A DNA stretch of 64,000 nt from assembly GCF_049674955.1 (NCBI RefSeq), contig NZ_CP187232.1, positions 3,410,001 to 3,474,000 of the forward strand, given 5' to 3'. Source of the DNA: Sphaerisporangium viridialbum (GTDB lineage Bacteria; Actinomycetota; Actinomycetes; Streptosporangiales; Streptosporangiaceae). This document shows, one piece after another, positions 8,737 through 18,276 of the stretch (the stretch's first letter is position 1; each line of letters opens with the position of its first letter). A program made the translations under genes and the position numbers. The notes below the pieces were generated by a model. It did no database searches and was not told the origin of the DNA. It was given only the letters and a program-made list of their open reading frames with translations.

Positions 8737-10917
8737 GTGCAACTTTCACGCAGTCCGGGCCTGTACCGCATAGGTCTGCTCATCGCCTTCCTGGTGGTGT
8801 TGATCGCGTCTGGCCTGGCGGTGACCGCTCCCGCCATGGCCGTCGACAGCCTGCTGTCCCAGGGCAAGGCCGCCACAGCCTCCTCCACCGAGAACGCCGG
8901 CACGCCGGCCTCCGCCGCCTTCGACGGGAACACGACCGGCACGCGCTGGGCCAGCGCCTTCAGCGACCCGCAGTGGCTCCAGGTCGACCTTGGCGCTTCG
9001 GCGTCGATCAGCCAGGTCGTGCTGACCTGGGAGGCCGCGTACGGCAAGGCGTTCAAGATCCAGGTGTCGCCTGACGGCACCGCGTGGACCGACGTGTACT
9101 CCACCACGACCGGCACCGGCGGCAAGCAGACCCTCGGCGTCACGGGCACCGGCCGGTACGTGCGGATGTACGGCACGGTCCGGGGCACGGGCTACGGCTA
9201 CTCGCTGTGGGAGTTCCAGGTCTACGGCACCATCGGCGGCACCACGCCGACGCCGACGCCGACCGTCACTCCGGCGCAGTGCTCCACGGGCCTTGGCCCG
9301 AACGTGTTCGTCTTCGACCCCTCCATGCCGGCCGCCACCATCCAGAGCCGCCTGAACACGGTGTTCGCCCAGCAGGAGAAGAACCAGTTCGGCACCGAGC
9401 GCTACGCGCTGCTGTTCAAGCCGGGCACCTACAACGTGGGCGCCAGGGTCGGCTTCTACACCCAGGTCGCGGGCCTCGGCATGTCGCCCGACGACGTCAC
9501 GATCAACGGGCCGGTCATGGTCGACGCCGGCTGGTTCGGCGGGAACGCCACCCAGAACTTCTGGCGCTCCGCCGAGAACCTGTCGATGAAGCCGAACGAG
9601 GGCTACAACAGGTGGGCCGTCTCCCAGGCCGCGCCGTTCCGCCGCATCCACGTGAAGTCCGACCTGCAACTGGACGACGGCGGCTGGTCGAGCGGCGGCT
9701 TCATCTCCGACACCAAGGTCGACGGCCAGGTGCGGTCGGGGTCGCAGCAGCAGTGGTTCAGCAGGAACAGCGACTTCGGAAGCTGGTCGGGCTCGGTGTG
9801 GAACATGGTTTTCGCCGGAGTGAACGGCGCGCCGCCGCAGCACTTCCCGAACCCCTCCCACACCGTCGTGGACCAGGCCCCCGTGACCAGGGAGAAGCCG
9901 TTCCTCTACGTCGACCAGGCCGGTAACTACAACGTCTTCACCCCCGCGCTCCGGACGAACTCCCGAGGCGCGAGCTGGACCGGTGGCCAGACGGCCGGCT
10001 CGTCCCTGCCGATCAGCTCCTTCTGCGTGGCCAAGCCGGGCGACTCCGCCGCCACCCTGAACGCGGCGCTCGCCCAGGGCAAGAACCTGCTGTTCACCCC
10101 CGGGGTCTACCACCTCGACCAGACCCTCAGGGTGACCCGCGCCGACACCGTGGTGCTCGGCCTCGGCCTGGCCACGCTGATCCCGGACAACGGGGTGACC
10201 GCCCTGTCGGTGGCGGACGTGGACGGCGTGAAGCTGGCGGGCATCCTCATCGACGCGGGACCGGTGAACTCACCGGTGCTGGTGGAGGTCGGGCCCACCG
10301 GCTCCTCCGCCGGTCACGCGACCGACCCGACCACGCTGCAGGACGTCTTCGTCCGCATCGGCGGCGCCCACGTCGGCAAGGCGACGACCAGCGTTGTGAT
10401 CAACAGCCGCAACGTCATCGGCGACAACCTGTGGCTGTGGCGGGGTGACCATGGCACCGGCATCGGCTGGACCGTGAACACCGCGGACACCGGCCTGATC
10501 GTCAACGGCGCCGACGTCACCATGTACGGACTGTTCGTCGAGCACTACCAGAAGTACGAGGCCATCTGGAACGGCAACGGCGGGCGCACCTACTTCTTCC
10601 AGAACGAGTTCCCCTACGACCCGCCCAACCAGGCGGCGTGGATGAACGGGTCACTGCAGGGTTACGCGGCCTACAAGGTGGCGGACTCGGTCACGACCCA
10701 CGAGGCCTGGGGCGTCGGAAGTTACTCCTACTTCAACGTCGACCCCACCGTCACGGCGGACCGGTCGTTCGAGGTGCCGCAGAAGCCGGGCGTGAAGTTC
10801 CACGACCTGGTGAGCGTCTCCCTCGGCGGTGTCGGCACGATCCGCCATGTCATCAACACGACGGGAGGACCGGCGAACGCGAGTACGCAGGTCGTCTACG
10901 TCAACGCCTACCCATAA
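8737..10917 (+). CDS. Secreted CBM32 plus right-handed beta-helix protein, GH55-like candidate
   Basis: 726 residues from GTG 8737, behind AAGGAG; upstream in-frame codons overlap the promoter and operator and were excluded. Domains: signal peptide (1-35, ending PAMA), F5/8 type C/CBM32 module (about 36-165, with WLQVDLGA, YGKAFKIQVS, GRYVRMYGT and GYGYSLWEFQV), a PTPTPTVTP linker, then about 540 residues with two pectate-lyase-3-like helix stretches (LLFKPGTYNVG; LLFTPGVYHLD). The doubled helix recalls GH55 exo-beta-1,3-glucanases; similar proteins are often mislabelled adenylyl cyclase or factor 5/8 protein. Activity is inferred, not shown. It leads a likely operon with the sugar importer at 11097-14459 and is controlled by a class A operator. 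Confidence 0.8.
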   Translation: MQLSRSPGLYRIGLLIAFLVVLIASGLAVTAPAMAVDSLLSQGKAATASSTENAGTPASAAFDGNTTGTRWASAFSDPQWLQVDLGASASISQVVLTWEAAYGKAFKIQVSPDGTAWTDVYSTTTGTGGKQTLGVTGTGRYVRMYGTVRGTGYGYSLWEFQVYGTIGGTTPTPTPTVTPAQCSTGLGPNVFVFDPSMPAATIQSRLNTVFAQQEKNQFGTERYALLFKPGTYNVGARVGFYTQVAGLGMSPDDVTINGPVMVDAGWFGGNATQNFWRSAENLSMKPNEGYNRWAVSQAAPFRRIHVKSDLQLDDGGWSSGGFISDTKVDGQVRSGSQQQWFSRNSDFGSWSGSVWNMVFAGVNGAPPQHFPNPSHTVVDQAPVTREKPFLYVDQAGNYNVFTPALRTNSRGASWTGGQTAGSSLPISSFCVAKPGDSAATLNAALAQGKNLLFTPGVYHLDQTLRVTRADTVVLGLGLATLIPDNGVTALSVADVDGVKLAGILIDAGPVNSPVLVEVGPTGSSAGHATDPTTLQDVFVRIGGAHVGKATTSVVINSRNVIGDNLWLWRGDHGTGIGWTVNTADTGLIVNGADVTMYGLFVEHYQKYEAIWNGNGGRTYFFQNEFPYDPPNQAAWMNGSLQGYAAYKVADSVTTHEAWGVGSYSYFNVDPTVTADRSFEVPQKPGVKFHDLVSVSLGGVGTIRHVINTTGGPANASTQVVYVNAYP

Positions 10918-10925
10918 CACATCAT

Positions 10926-10958
10926 CCGGGCCCCGCCGCCGACGGCGGCGGGGCCCGG
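10926..10958 (+). terminator. Strong intercistronic hairpin
   Basis: A 15-bp perfect stem (10926-10940 with 10944-10958), loop GAC, no T-tract. It may partly terminate or stabilise the upstream message before the importer genes, which have no visible promoter or operator of their own. Confidence 0.6.
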
Positions 10959-11096
10959 CGTCCTTGAAGCAGGAGGTCTTTCTTTGGCCTTTGTCGGCCT
11001 CCTCTCGGCTTCCCGCCCCATGGCGGCGAGGCCGATCTGGCGTGTGGCGACTCCATCGGCACGAGGCCGGAGTCGCGTTCTAGTGAGGGGTTCATT

Positions 11097-12434
11097 GTGC
11101 GTATAGGCAAGTTCGGATATGCCGCCGTCGCAGGCGCGCTGATGGTGGCGGCCGCGGCGTGCGGAGGTGGCGGTGACAGCGGCGGCACCGCGACCGGCGG
11201 CGGGTCCGCCGACAGCGGCGCGGGCAAGACGCTCACCTACTGGGCGTCCAACCAGGGCACCAGCCTCGACAACGACAAGCAGGTGCTCCAGCCCGAGCTC
11301 GACAAGTTCGAGCAGCAGACCGGCATCAAGGTGAACCTCGAAGTGGTTCCCTGGGCCGACCTGCTCAACCGGATCCTCGCCGCCACCACGTCGGGCAAGG
11401 GCCCAGACGTGGTCAACATCGGCAACACCTGGTCGGCCTCGCTGCAGGCCACCGGCGCCTTCCTGCCGTTCGACGACAACCTGCTCGCAGGGCTGGGCGG
11501 CAAGGAGCGCTTCCTCGGCCCGAGCCTCGCCGCGACCGGCGCGCCCGGCAAGCCCCCCACGGCCGTCCCGATCTACGGCATGACCTACGGGCTGTACTAC
11601 AACAAGAAGATGTTCAAGGACGCCGGCATCGACAAGCCGCCGGCGACCTGGGACGAGCTGGTCGCCGACGGCAAGAAGCTCACCAAGGGCAAGCAGTGGG
11701 GCCTGGCCGTCGAGGGCGCCAGCGTCAGCGAGAACTCCCACCACGCCTTCATCTTCGGCCAGCAGCACGGCGCCGAGCTGTTCGACGGAAGCGGCAAGCC
11801 GCAGTTCGACTCTCCCCAGAACGTCGCGGCCATCAAGCAGTACCTCGACCTGATGGCGGCCGACAAGATCGTCAACCCGAGCAACGCCGAGTACTCCAAC
11901 GGCACCGAGGCCGTGAACGACTTCGTCAACGGCAAGGCCGCGATGCTGATGTGGCAGTCCATCGGCTCGCAGATCAAGGCCGCCGGGCTGACCAACGACA
12001 CCTACGGCATCGCGCCCATCCCGCTGCCCGCGGCGGACTCCGGGGGCAAGCAGGTCAACGGCATGGTGGCCGGTATCAACCTCGCCGTGTTCAACTTTAC
12101 TAAGAACCAGGACGGCGCTCTGAAGTTCGTGAAGTTCATGACGAGCCCGGAGGAGCAGCAGATCCTGAACAAGACGTACGGCTCGCTGCCCACCGTCCAG
12201 GACGCCTACAACGACCCGGCGTTCCAGAGCGAGGACATCAAGACGTTCCAGGACATCCTCGCCAAGACCGCCGCGCCGCTGCCCCAGGTGCCCGAGGAGA
12301 GCCAGTTCGAGACCCTGGTCGGCACCGCGATGAACCAGCTGTGGGCCGACGCGGCCAGCGGCAAGCCGATCACCGAGGAAGCCGTCAAGGCCAAGCTGAC
12401 CCAGGCGAACGAGCAGGTCCAGCCCGGTAGCTGA
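11097..12434 (+). CDS. Sugar ABC transporter substrate-binding lipoprotein (locus I)
   Basis: 445 residues from GTG 11097. The signal peptide ends in the lipobox AAAAC, followed by a Gly/Ser linker, and the remainder is a family 1 extracellular solute-binding fold (LTYWASNQGTS, GPDVVNIGNTWSA, YGMTYGLYYNKKMFKDAGID, GEQ-type helices near the end). It would capture oligosaccharides at the membrane surface and deliver them to the two permeases that follow. Linkage to glucan enzymes and a class A repressor suggests beta-gluco-oligosaccharides (inference). No ATPase gene is present, as in MsiK-dependent actinomycete importers. Confidence 0.9.
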   Translation: MRIGKFGYAAVAGALMVAAAACGGGGDSGGTATGGGSADSGAGKTLTYWASNQGTSLDNDKQVLQPELDKFEQQTGIKVNLEVVPWADLLNRILAATTSGKGPDVVNIGNTWSASLQATGAFLPFDDNLLAGLGGKERFLGPSLAATGAPGKPPTAVPIYGMTYGLYYNKKMFKDAGIDKPPATWDELVADGKKLTKGKQWGLAVEGASVSENSHHAFIFGQQHGAELFDGSGKPQFDSPQNVAAIKQYLDLMAADKIVNPSNAEYSNGTEAVNDFVNGKAAMLMWQSIGSQIKAAGLTNDTYGIAPIPLPAADSGGKQVNGMVAGINLAVFNFTKNQDGALKFVKFMTSPEEQQILNKTYGSLPTVQDAYNDPAFQSEDIKTFQDILAKTAAPLPQVPEESQFETLVGTAMNQLWADAASGKPITEEAVKAKLTQANEQVQPGS

Positions 12435-12453
12435 CCCTCGGCACCGATGCCAC

Positions 12454-12540
12454 GGTGCCGGGCGGGGTCCTTCCCCCGATCGTCCCCCGCCCGGCACCCC
12501 ACCGGAGCCCCTCGCCGGGCCGTTCACGAGACGGCCCGGC
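12454..12540 (+). terminator. Two consecutive hairpins between binding-protein and permease genes
   Basis: Stem 1 is 14 bp perfect (12454-12467 with 12485-12498). Stem 2 is 10 bp perfect (12514-12523 with 12531-12540). There is no T-tract. Placed after the binding-protein gene, they probably lower expression of the permeases relative to the binding protein. Confidence 0.65.
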
Positions 12541-12604
12541 GGGCGGGTTCATGATCCAACTGTCACGCCGTCAACGACCGGCCCTGCCGAATCGAGAGGA
12601 ATAG

Positions 12605-13627
12605 ATGGTCGCCCGTACCACGCCTCAGCAAGACGAGCGGCGCGAGACCGCGCCGGCCGGAGGCGGGCCGCCCCCGCCCCGAAGGGGGCTGCCGTCGCGG
12701 GTCGCGGGCCGGATCCCGTTATGGCTGCGCCGCCTGGGCGTGCCCTATCTGATGATCCTCCCGGCGATCCTGCTGGAACTGCTCATCCACGTGGTGCCGA
12801 TGCTCATCGGCGTCGGGATGAGCTTCCTCAGGCTCACGCAGTTCTTCATCAGGAACTGGTCGGCCGCTCCGTTCGTGGGGCTGTCGAACTACCAGGTCGC
12901 GGTCGACTTCGACTCGGCCGTGGGCAAGTCCCTGCTCCACTCGTTCCTCATCACCATCGCCTTCACCGCGCTCGCGGTCGGCTTCTCCTGGCTCTTCGGC
13001 ACGATGGGGGCGGTGCTCATGCAGGGCGCCTTCCGCGGCCGGGGGCTCCTGCGCACGTTCTTCCTGGTGCCCTACGCCCTGCCCGTCTACGCCGGGGTGA
13101 TCACCTGGAGCTTCATGTTCCAGCGGGACACCGGGTTCGTCAACCACGTCCTGGTCGACCAGCTCGGCCTCGGCGGCGCCGACCGCCCGTTCTGGCTGAT
13201 CGGCTCGAACAGCTTCGCGGCGGTGGTGGTGGTCTGCGTGTGGCGGTCCTGGCCGTTCGCGTTCCTGATCCTCATGGCCGGGCTCCAGAACATCGACCGC
13301 GACCTGTACGAGGCCTCGGCCATCGACGGCGCCGGATGGTGGCGGCAGCTCCGCTCCATCACATTGCCCATGCTGCGGCCGGTGAACCAGGTGCTGATCC
13401 TGGTGCTGTTCCTGTGGACCTTCAACGACTTCAACACTCCATTTGTGCTGTTCGGGAAGGCGGCGCCGCAACAGGCGGACCTCATCTCGGTGCACATCTA
13501 CCAGAGCTCGTTCATCACCTGGAACTTCGGCTCGGGCTCGGCCATGTCCGTCCTGCTGCTGCTGTTCCTCCTCGTGGTGACCGCGGCGTATCTGGCGATC
13601 ACCTCCCGGAGGAGGAGCAATGCATGA
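12605..13627 (+). CDS. Sugar ABC transporter permease, MalF type (locus I)
   Basis: 340 residues from ATG 12605 behind AGAGGAA. A Pro-rich cytoplasmic N-terminus is followed by six or seven membrane helices. The conserved EAA loop reads YEASAIDGAGWWRQLRSITLP and docks the ATPase. It is a binding-protein-dependent permease subunit of the CUT1 class. It overlaps the next permease gene by 8 bases, and together they form the importer channel for the 11097 binding protein. The ATPase must come from elsewhere in the genome. Confidence 0.92.
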   Translation: MVARTTPQQDERRETAPAGGGPPPPRRGLPSRVAGRIPLWLRRLGVPYLMILPAILLELLIHVVPMLIGVGMSFLRLTQFFIRNWSAAPFVGLSNYQVAVDFDSAVGKSLLHSFLITIAFTALAVGFSWLFGTMGAVLMQGAFRGRGLLRTFFLVPYALPVYAGVITWSFMFQRDTGFVNHVLVDQLGLGGADRPFWLIGSNSFAAVVVVCVWRSWPFAFLILMAGLQNIDRDLYEASAIDGAGWWRQLRSITLPMLRPVNQVLILVLFLWTFNDFNTPFVLFGKAAPQQADLISVHIYQSSFITWNFGSGSAMSVLLLLFLLVVTAAYLAITSRRRSNA

Positions 13628-14459
13628 GCCGCGCTGGCTGCCGTGGGCGCGCTGGATCGGGCTCGGATTCCTCGGCCTGTTCACCCTGATCCCGCTGTAC
13701 GTGATGGCGAGCTCGGCGATCAAGCCGCTGCAGGACGTGCAGAACGGATTCCGCTGGATCCCCTCGACGATCAGCTTCCGGCCCTTCGCCGACATCTGGA
13801 AGACCATCCCGCTGGCCCGCTATTTCGTGAACAGCGTGATCGTGGCGTCCATCGCGTCCGTGCTGTCGGTGGCGGTGGCGATCTTCGCCGCCTACGCGGT
13901 GAGCCGCTACCGCTTCCCCGGCAGGAAGACCTTCACCATCACGGTGCTGTCCACCCAGATGTTCCCCGGCATCCTGTTCCTGCTCCCGCTGTTCATGATC
14001 TTCGTGAACCTCGGCAACGCCACGGGCCTGGAGCTGTACGGAACCCGCACCGGGCTCATCATCACCTACCTGACCTTCTCGCTGCCGTTCTCGATCTGGA
14101 TGCTGGTCGGCTACTTCGACTCCATCCCGGTGGCGCTGGACGAGGCGGCCAAGGTGGACGGCAACGGGCCGCTCGGGGCGCTGTTCCGCGTGGTCATCCC
14201 GGCCGCGATCCCCGGCATCGTCGCGGTCGCCATCTACGCGTTCATGACGGCCTGGGGAGAGGTGCTCTTCGCCTCCGTCATGACCGACGACGCGACCCGC
14301 ACCCTGGCCGTCGGGCTCCGTGGCTACGCCACGGAGAACGACGTCTACTGGAACCAGGTCATGGCGGCGTCCCTGGTGGTCAGCGTGCCGGTCGTGGCCG
14401 GCTTCCTGCTCCTCCAGCGCTACCTCGTACAGGGCCTCACCGCGGGGGCGGTGAAGTAA
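13620..14459 (+). CDS. Sugar ABC transporter permease, MalG type (locus I)
   Basis: 279 residues. ATG 13620 lies 8 bases inside the previous gene, behind GGAGGAGG. Six membrane helices are predicted, with the EAA motif LDEAAKVDGNGPLGALFRVV and a C-terminal QRYLVQGLTAGAVK typical of MalG-like CUT1 subunits. It partners the 12605 permease. It is the last gene of the locus I importer operon and converges on the LacI gene, with two hairpins between them. Confidence 0.92.
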   Translation: MHEPRWLPWARWIGLGFLGLFTLIPLYVMASSAIKPLQDVQNGFRWIPSTISFRPFADIWKTIPLARYFVNSVIVASIASVLSVAVAIFAAYAVSRYRFPGRKTFTITVLSTQMFPGILFLLPLFMIFVNLGNATGLELYGTRTGLIITYLTFSLPFSIWMLVGYFDSIPVALDEAAKVDGNGPLGALFRVVIPAAIPGIVAVAIYAFMTAWGEVLFASVMTDDATRTLAVGLRGYATENDVYWNQVMAASLVVSVPVVAGFLLLQRYLVQGLTAGAVK

Positions 14460-14464
14460 GCCGC

Positions 14465-14554
14465 GAGCCGCGTCCGCGCGCGCCCGCCCGAGGCGCCCGA
14501 CCCGCGGACGCGGCTCCCGGAACCTGACGCGCCCGCCGGAGGCGGCGGGCGCGT
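14465..14554. terminator. Bidirectional double-hairpin terminator
   Basis: Stem 1 is 14 bp (14465-14478 with 14503-14516). Stem 2 is 11 bp with loop GGAGGC (14527-14537 with 14544-14554). It lies between convergent importer and repressor genes. Confidence 0.7.
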
Positions 14555-14558
14555 GCCG

Positions 14559-15611
14559 TCAGGCGGAGTCCCTGACCACCAGGGAGGGCTCGAAGATGAT
14601 CGAGGTCACCGGCTGGTCGGGGTCGTCGACGTGCGCCATCAGCAGCCGTGCCATCTCGGCCGCCATGTCCTCGACGGGGTGGCGGATCGTCGTGAGCGGG
14701 GGCCGGCTGGCGGTCGCCGCGCTGCTGTCGTCGAAGCCGACCACGGCCACGTCGTCGGGCACGCGGCACCCGTGGTGGCGCAGCACGGGCAGCGCGCCCT
14801 GGGCCATCAGGTCGTTGGCGATGAAGATGCCGTCTATGCCGGGATGCTCGGTCAGCAGCCGCTCCATCGCGGCCTCCCCGCTGCCGAGGGTGAAGTTCCC
14901 CTCGACGCACGGGATGTACGGATAGCCGTGCGCGGCCATCGCGTCGCGGAACCCGGAAAGGCGGTCCTGGCTGGCCGCCACGTCCAGCGGCCCCGAGATG
15001 GTCGCCACGCGGCGGCAGCCCCGCGCCACCAGGTGGTCGGCGGCGAGCTTCGCGCCCGTACGGTGGGCGACGTCCACGTAGCTGATGGGGATCGGCTCGG
15101 CCGGCCTCGCGAACAGCACGGCGGGCAGCGCCGCGTCGACCAGCAGGCGGGGGAGCGGGTCGTCCGCCTGGGTGGAGACCAGGACCGCGCCGTCGGCGTT
15201 GCCCTGGCGGAGGTAGGCGATGACCTGGGCGCGGGCCTCGGCGGTCTCGGCGAACATCAGGATCGGGTGGATGCCCCGGGGGCGGAGGAAGCCGACGACG
15301 CCGCTGGCCACGCGGCCGAAGAACGGGTCGGCGAAGACCTGGCTGTGGAAGGGGTTCTCCCCGCTCTCCTCGCCCGCGCCCGAGACGACCAGGGCGATCG
15401 CGCCCGTGCGGCGCGTGACCAGGGAGCGGGCCGCGCGGTTGGGGACGTAGCCGGTGTCGGCGATGGCCCGCCTGACCGTCTCCTGGATCGTGGGATCCAC
15501 GTTGCGGATGCCGTTGATGACGCGGGAGACCGTGGCGCGGGAGACACCCGCCGCGCGCGCCACGTCCTCCAGGGTGGGGGATGCCGACACAGGCGGGCGA
15601 CCTTCGCTCAT
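14559..15611 (-). CDS. LacI-family transcriptional repressor (class A operator candidate)
   Basis: 350 residues from ATG 15611. The N-terminal HTH reads TLEDVARAAGVSRATVSRVI with hinge YVPNRAARSL, followed by a periplasmic-binding-like sugar sensor domain and the C-terminal signature VAVVGFDDS. A TATAAA box ends 6 bases before the ATG, so the mRNA is probably leaderless; the longer frame to 15647 would run through the operator and is rejected. GGAGAGCGCTCTCC at 15632-15645 overlaps the -35 box, indicating autoregulation. It probably represses the 8737 gene and the 18202/18463 divergent pair and is released by an oligosaccharide (inference). Confidence 0.92.
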   Translation of the reverse strand: MSEGRPPVSASPTLEDVARAAGVSRATVSRVINGIRNVDPTIQETVRRAIADTGYVPNRAARSLVTRRTGAIALVVSGAGEESGENPFHSQVFADPFFGRVASGVVGFLRPRGIHPILMFAETAEARAQVIAYLRQGNADGAVLVSTQADDPLPRLLVDAALPAVLFARPAEPIPISYVDVAHRTGAKLAADHLVARGCRRVATISGPLDVAASQDRLSGFRDAMAAHGYPYIPCVEGNFTLGSGEAAMERLLTEHPGIDGIFIANDLMAQGALPVLRHHGCRVPDDVAVVGFDDSSAATASRPPLTTIRHPVEDMAAEMARLLMAHVDDPDQPVTSIIFEPSLVVRDSA

Positions 15612-15617
15612 GTGGCT

Positions 15618-15648
15618 TTTATAGCATGGCGGGAGAGCGCTCTCCAAC
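15618..15648 (-). promoter_or_regulatory. Autoregulated promoter of the LacI gene with class A operator
   Basis: Minus-strand -35 TTGGAG (15643-15648) and -10 TATAAA (15618-15623). The palindrome GGAGAGCGCTCTCC (15632-15645) covers part of the -35 and the spacer. Bound repressor would exclude polymerase. Confidence 0.75.
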
Positions 15649-15703
15649 GCGCTCGCCCGCCCTGGCCTCCCACGTCACGCGAAGAGGGCCATACAAGTCG
15701 CCG

Positions 15704-18202
15704 TCACCGGCTCGTCTCGCCGGTCGCCGTCGTCGTGCTCAATGGTAGATCGCCGGCACTGCGGCCCGCCAGTACGGTGAAGATACCGGCTTCGGCGGTC
15801 CAGGCCCGGTCGTCCGGGGACCAGTGCTGGAGGGCGCGGGCCGCGATCTCGACCTCGGCCTCCACGGTCTGGCCGGGCCCCGCCTGCACGCGCGCGAAGC
15901 CGGCGAGCCACAGCGCCGGGCGCCGCACGCCGGTCTCGGGCCTGGCCAGGTAGACCTGCACGACCTCGCCGCCGGCCCGCTCGCCGGTGTTGCGCACCCG
16001 CACCCGCACGGGGAACGGGCGGCCGGGCTCGGCGAGCTCCGGCGCGACCACGCTCTCGTACTCCCAGGTGGTGTATCCCAGCCCGTGGCCGAACCAGTAC
16101 GCTGGGGGAGCCGGCTCGCGCAGCCACGCCCGGTAGCCGATGTCCGGGCCCTCGGTGTACTCCAGCACGCCTTCCACGGGCGTGGTGCCGATGAGCGCCC
16201 TGTCGGCCCACGTGGTGGGCAGGCGCCCGCCGGGCTCCGCGTCGCCGAGGAGCACCCGCGCGAGGCCGTCCCCGTACTCCTGGCCGGGGAACCAGCTCAG
16301 CAGCACGGCGGGCACCTCCTCGCGCCACGGCATGGCGACCGGGCCGCCGGCGTTGACCACCACGACGGTGTCGGGGTTGGCCGCGAGCACGGCGCGGACC
16401 AGGGCGTCCTGCTCGCCGGGCAGGGCGAGGTCCTCGCGGTCGTAGCCCTCGCTCTCGACCTCCTCGGTCGTGCCGACGACCACGACGGCGACGTCCGCCT
16501 CCTTGGCCAGCTCGATCGCGGCCGCGAGCTCCTCTGCGTCGCCGCGCCTCGGCGGGTCGGCGGCGAGCACGGAGGCCAGCCCGGTGTCGGGGTCGAGGCG
16601 GCGCCGGGCGACCAGCTCGACCTTCCTGCCCGCGGTGAGGTCCAGCGAGGCGTGCCGCCACGGCGGGGTGAGGTGCACGGTGGCCGGGTCGTCGGTGTCG
16701 CGCTCGACCTCCTCGTCGATCAGCGTGGTGCCGTCCGCCGCGAGGAACACGTGGCCCCAGCCGGAGACGGCGAGGTTCCACACGCCGCCGGCCTGCGGGC
16801 AAAGGGTGGCGCGGATCTCGACGGTGGCCGAGGAGTCGACGAGGGCGGGTTCGAGGATGCGCCCGGTGAGCCGGTGCTCGGCGTGCAGCTCCGCCCCGCC
16901 GGCGTCCAGCAGCCGTACGAGCACGCCCGGCTCGCCGGTCAGCGGATTGCGGGCGTTGCCGAGGTCGAGCGGGGTCGGGCGGCTCGGCAGATGCACGCCG
17001 GCCGCGTGGGTGACCTCGGCCCGCCCCGCGAGCGCGTCACGGATGCCGTCCAGGGGCGACAGGGAGGAGACGGGGTAGACACCCGCGCTGCCCCCGCCCT
17101 GCACGCGCGGCGCGGCGGCGCTGGGGCCGATCACGGCGACCCTGCGCAGCCGCCCGGCGTCGAGGGGGAGGACCGACCGCTCGTTGCGCAGCAGCACGGC
17201 GCCCGCCACGACCGCCTCGCGCAGCAGCGCCCTGCTCACCGCGTCGGTCGGGGTGCCCGGGTGCGGGCCCCCGAGCGCGGAGTAGCCGCCCTGCGCGTCC
17301 GGGGCCTGCGAGACCGGGAACTCCGCGAGGGAGGGCGGGTCGTCCGGGGACAGCGCGCCCACGCGGGAGGCCAGGCGCAGCAGGCGGCGGACCTTCTCGT
17401 CGACGGCCTCCTCGGGTACCTCGCCCGCGCGTACGGCCGCCACCAGGGCGTCGCCCCACGGCCCGTCCGGGCCCGGCATGGCGAGGTCCTGCGCGGCGCG
17501 TCCCGACGCGACGGTGGAGCGCACCGCCCCCCAGTCGGAGATGACCAGGCCGTCGAAGCCCCACTCGCCCTTCAGCGGCTCGGCGAGCAGCGGGTTCTCG
17601 CTCATGGTGGCGCCGTTCACGCCGTTGTAGGCGGCCATGACCACCCACACGCCGGCCTCGACGGCGGCCTCGAACGGCGCGAGGTACACCTCGCGCAGAG
17701 TGCGCTCGTCCACGCGCGCGTCGAGCGTGAGGCGCTCGGTCTCCGAGTCGTTGGCGACGTAGTGCTTGGCCGTGGCGGCGACCCCGCGCGACTGCACGCC
17801 CCGGATGTAGGCGACGCCGATCCGCGCGGTGAGCAGCGGGTCCTCGGAGTAGCACTCGAAGTGCCTGCCGCCGAGCGGCGAGCGGTGCAGGTTGATCGTG
17901 GGTGCCAGCAGCACGTCGACCCGCTTGCGGCGGGCCTCGTCGCCCAGCAGCGCGCCGAGCCGCTCCACCAGGTCCTCGTCCCAGCTCGCGGCGAGCCCGG
18001 TGGGAGAGGGCAGGGTCAGTGAGGTGCTCCGCTCGTCCCATCCCTGGCCACGAACGCCGATCGGCCCGTCGGAGGTGACGATGGAACGCAGGCCGATGTC
18101 CGGCAGGGCGTGGGTCCGCCACGCGGTCGCTCCGGTGAGCAGTCTCACCTTCTGCTCCAGGTCCATCTTGCGCACCACGTCATCGAACTGCTCGTCGGTC
18201 AC
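15704..18202 (-). CDS. GH3 beta-glucosidase with PA14 domain
   Basis: 832 residues from GTG 18202, behind GAGAGGA; the longer frame to 18334 crosses the operator and was excluded. There is no signal peptide, so the enzyme is cytoplasmic. The GH3 N-terminal barrel holds GGRHFECYSEDP, ATAKHYVANDSE and the nucleophile Asp223 in GLVISDWGAV. A PA14-like insert (about 390-540) interrupts the second domain, followed by the GH3 C-domain and a fibronectin-like tail (PFPVRVRVRNTG, VQVYLARP). GH3 enzymes with PA14 release glucose from beta-linked oligosaccharides. It is divergent from the 18463 gene and controlled by a class A operator at 18223. Confidence 0.93.
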   Translation of the reverse strand: MTDEQFDDVVRKMDLEQKVRLLTGATAWRTHALPDIGLRSIVTSDGPIGVRGQGWDERSTSLTLPSPTGLAASWDEDLVERLGALLGDEARRKRVDVLLAPTINLHRSPLGGRHFECYSEDPLLTARIGVAYIRGVQSRGVAATAKHYVANDSETERLTLDARVDERTLREVYLAPFEAAVEAGVWVVMAAYNGVNGATMSENPLLAEPLKGEWGFDGLVISDWGAVRSTVASGRAAQDLAMPGPDGPWGDALVAAVRAGEVPEEAVDEKVRRLLRLASRVGALSPDDPPSLAEFPVSQAPDAQGGYSALGGPHPGTPTDAVSRALLREAVVAGAVLLRNERSVLPLDAGRLRRVAVIGPSAAAPRVQGGGSAGVYPVSSLSPLDGIRDALAGRAEVTHAAGVHLPSRPTPLDLGNARNPLTGEPGVLVRLLDAGGAELHAEHRLTGRILEPALVDSSATVEIRATLCPQAGGVWNLAVSGWGHVFLAADGTTLIDEEVERDTDDPATVHLTPPWRHASLDLTAGRKVELVARRRLDPDTGLASVLAADPPRRGDAEELAAAIELAKEADVAVVVVGTTEEVESEGYDREDLALPGEQDALVRAVLAANPDTVVVVNAGGPVAMPWREEVPAVLLSWFPGQEYGDGLARVLLGDAEPGGRLPTTWADRALIGTTPVEGVLEYTEGPDIGYRAWLREPAPPAYWFGHGLGYTTWEYESVVAPELAEPGRPFPVRVRVRNTGERAGGEVVQVYLARPETGVRRPALWLAGFARVQAGPGQTVEAEVEIAARALQHWSPDDRAWTAEAGIFTVLAGRSAGDLPLSTTTATGETSR

Positions 18203-18222
18203 TCTGGTTCCTCTCGGGGATT

Positions 18223-18236
18223 GGAGAGCGCTCTCC
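18223..18236. promoter_or_regulatory. LacI-type operator, class A, for the GH3 gene
   Basis: GGAGAGCGCTCTCC between the GH3 promoter and its GTG start, 11 bases after the -10 box. Confidence 0.85.
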
Positions 18237-18247
18237 CTCCTGGCCAT

Positions 18248-18276
18248 AGATTCACCGTCCGAGGCGAGGATGTCAA
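18248..18276 (-). promoter_or_regulatory. Promoter of the GH3 gene
   Basis: Minus strand: TTGACA (18271-18276), 17-bp spacer, GAATCT (18248-18253). Same layout as the 8632 promoter. Confidence 0.7.
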
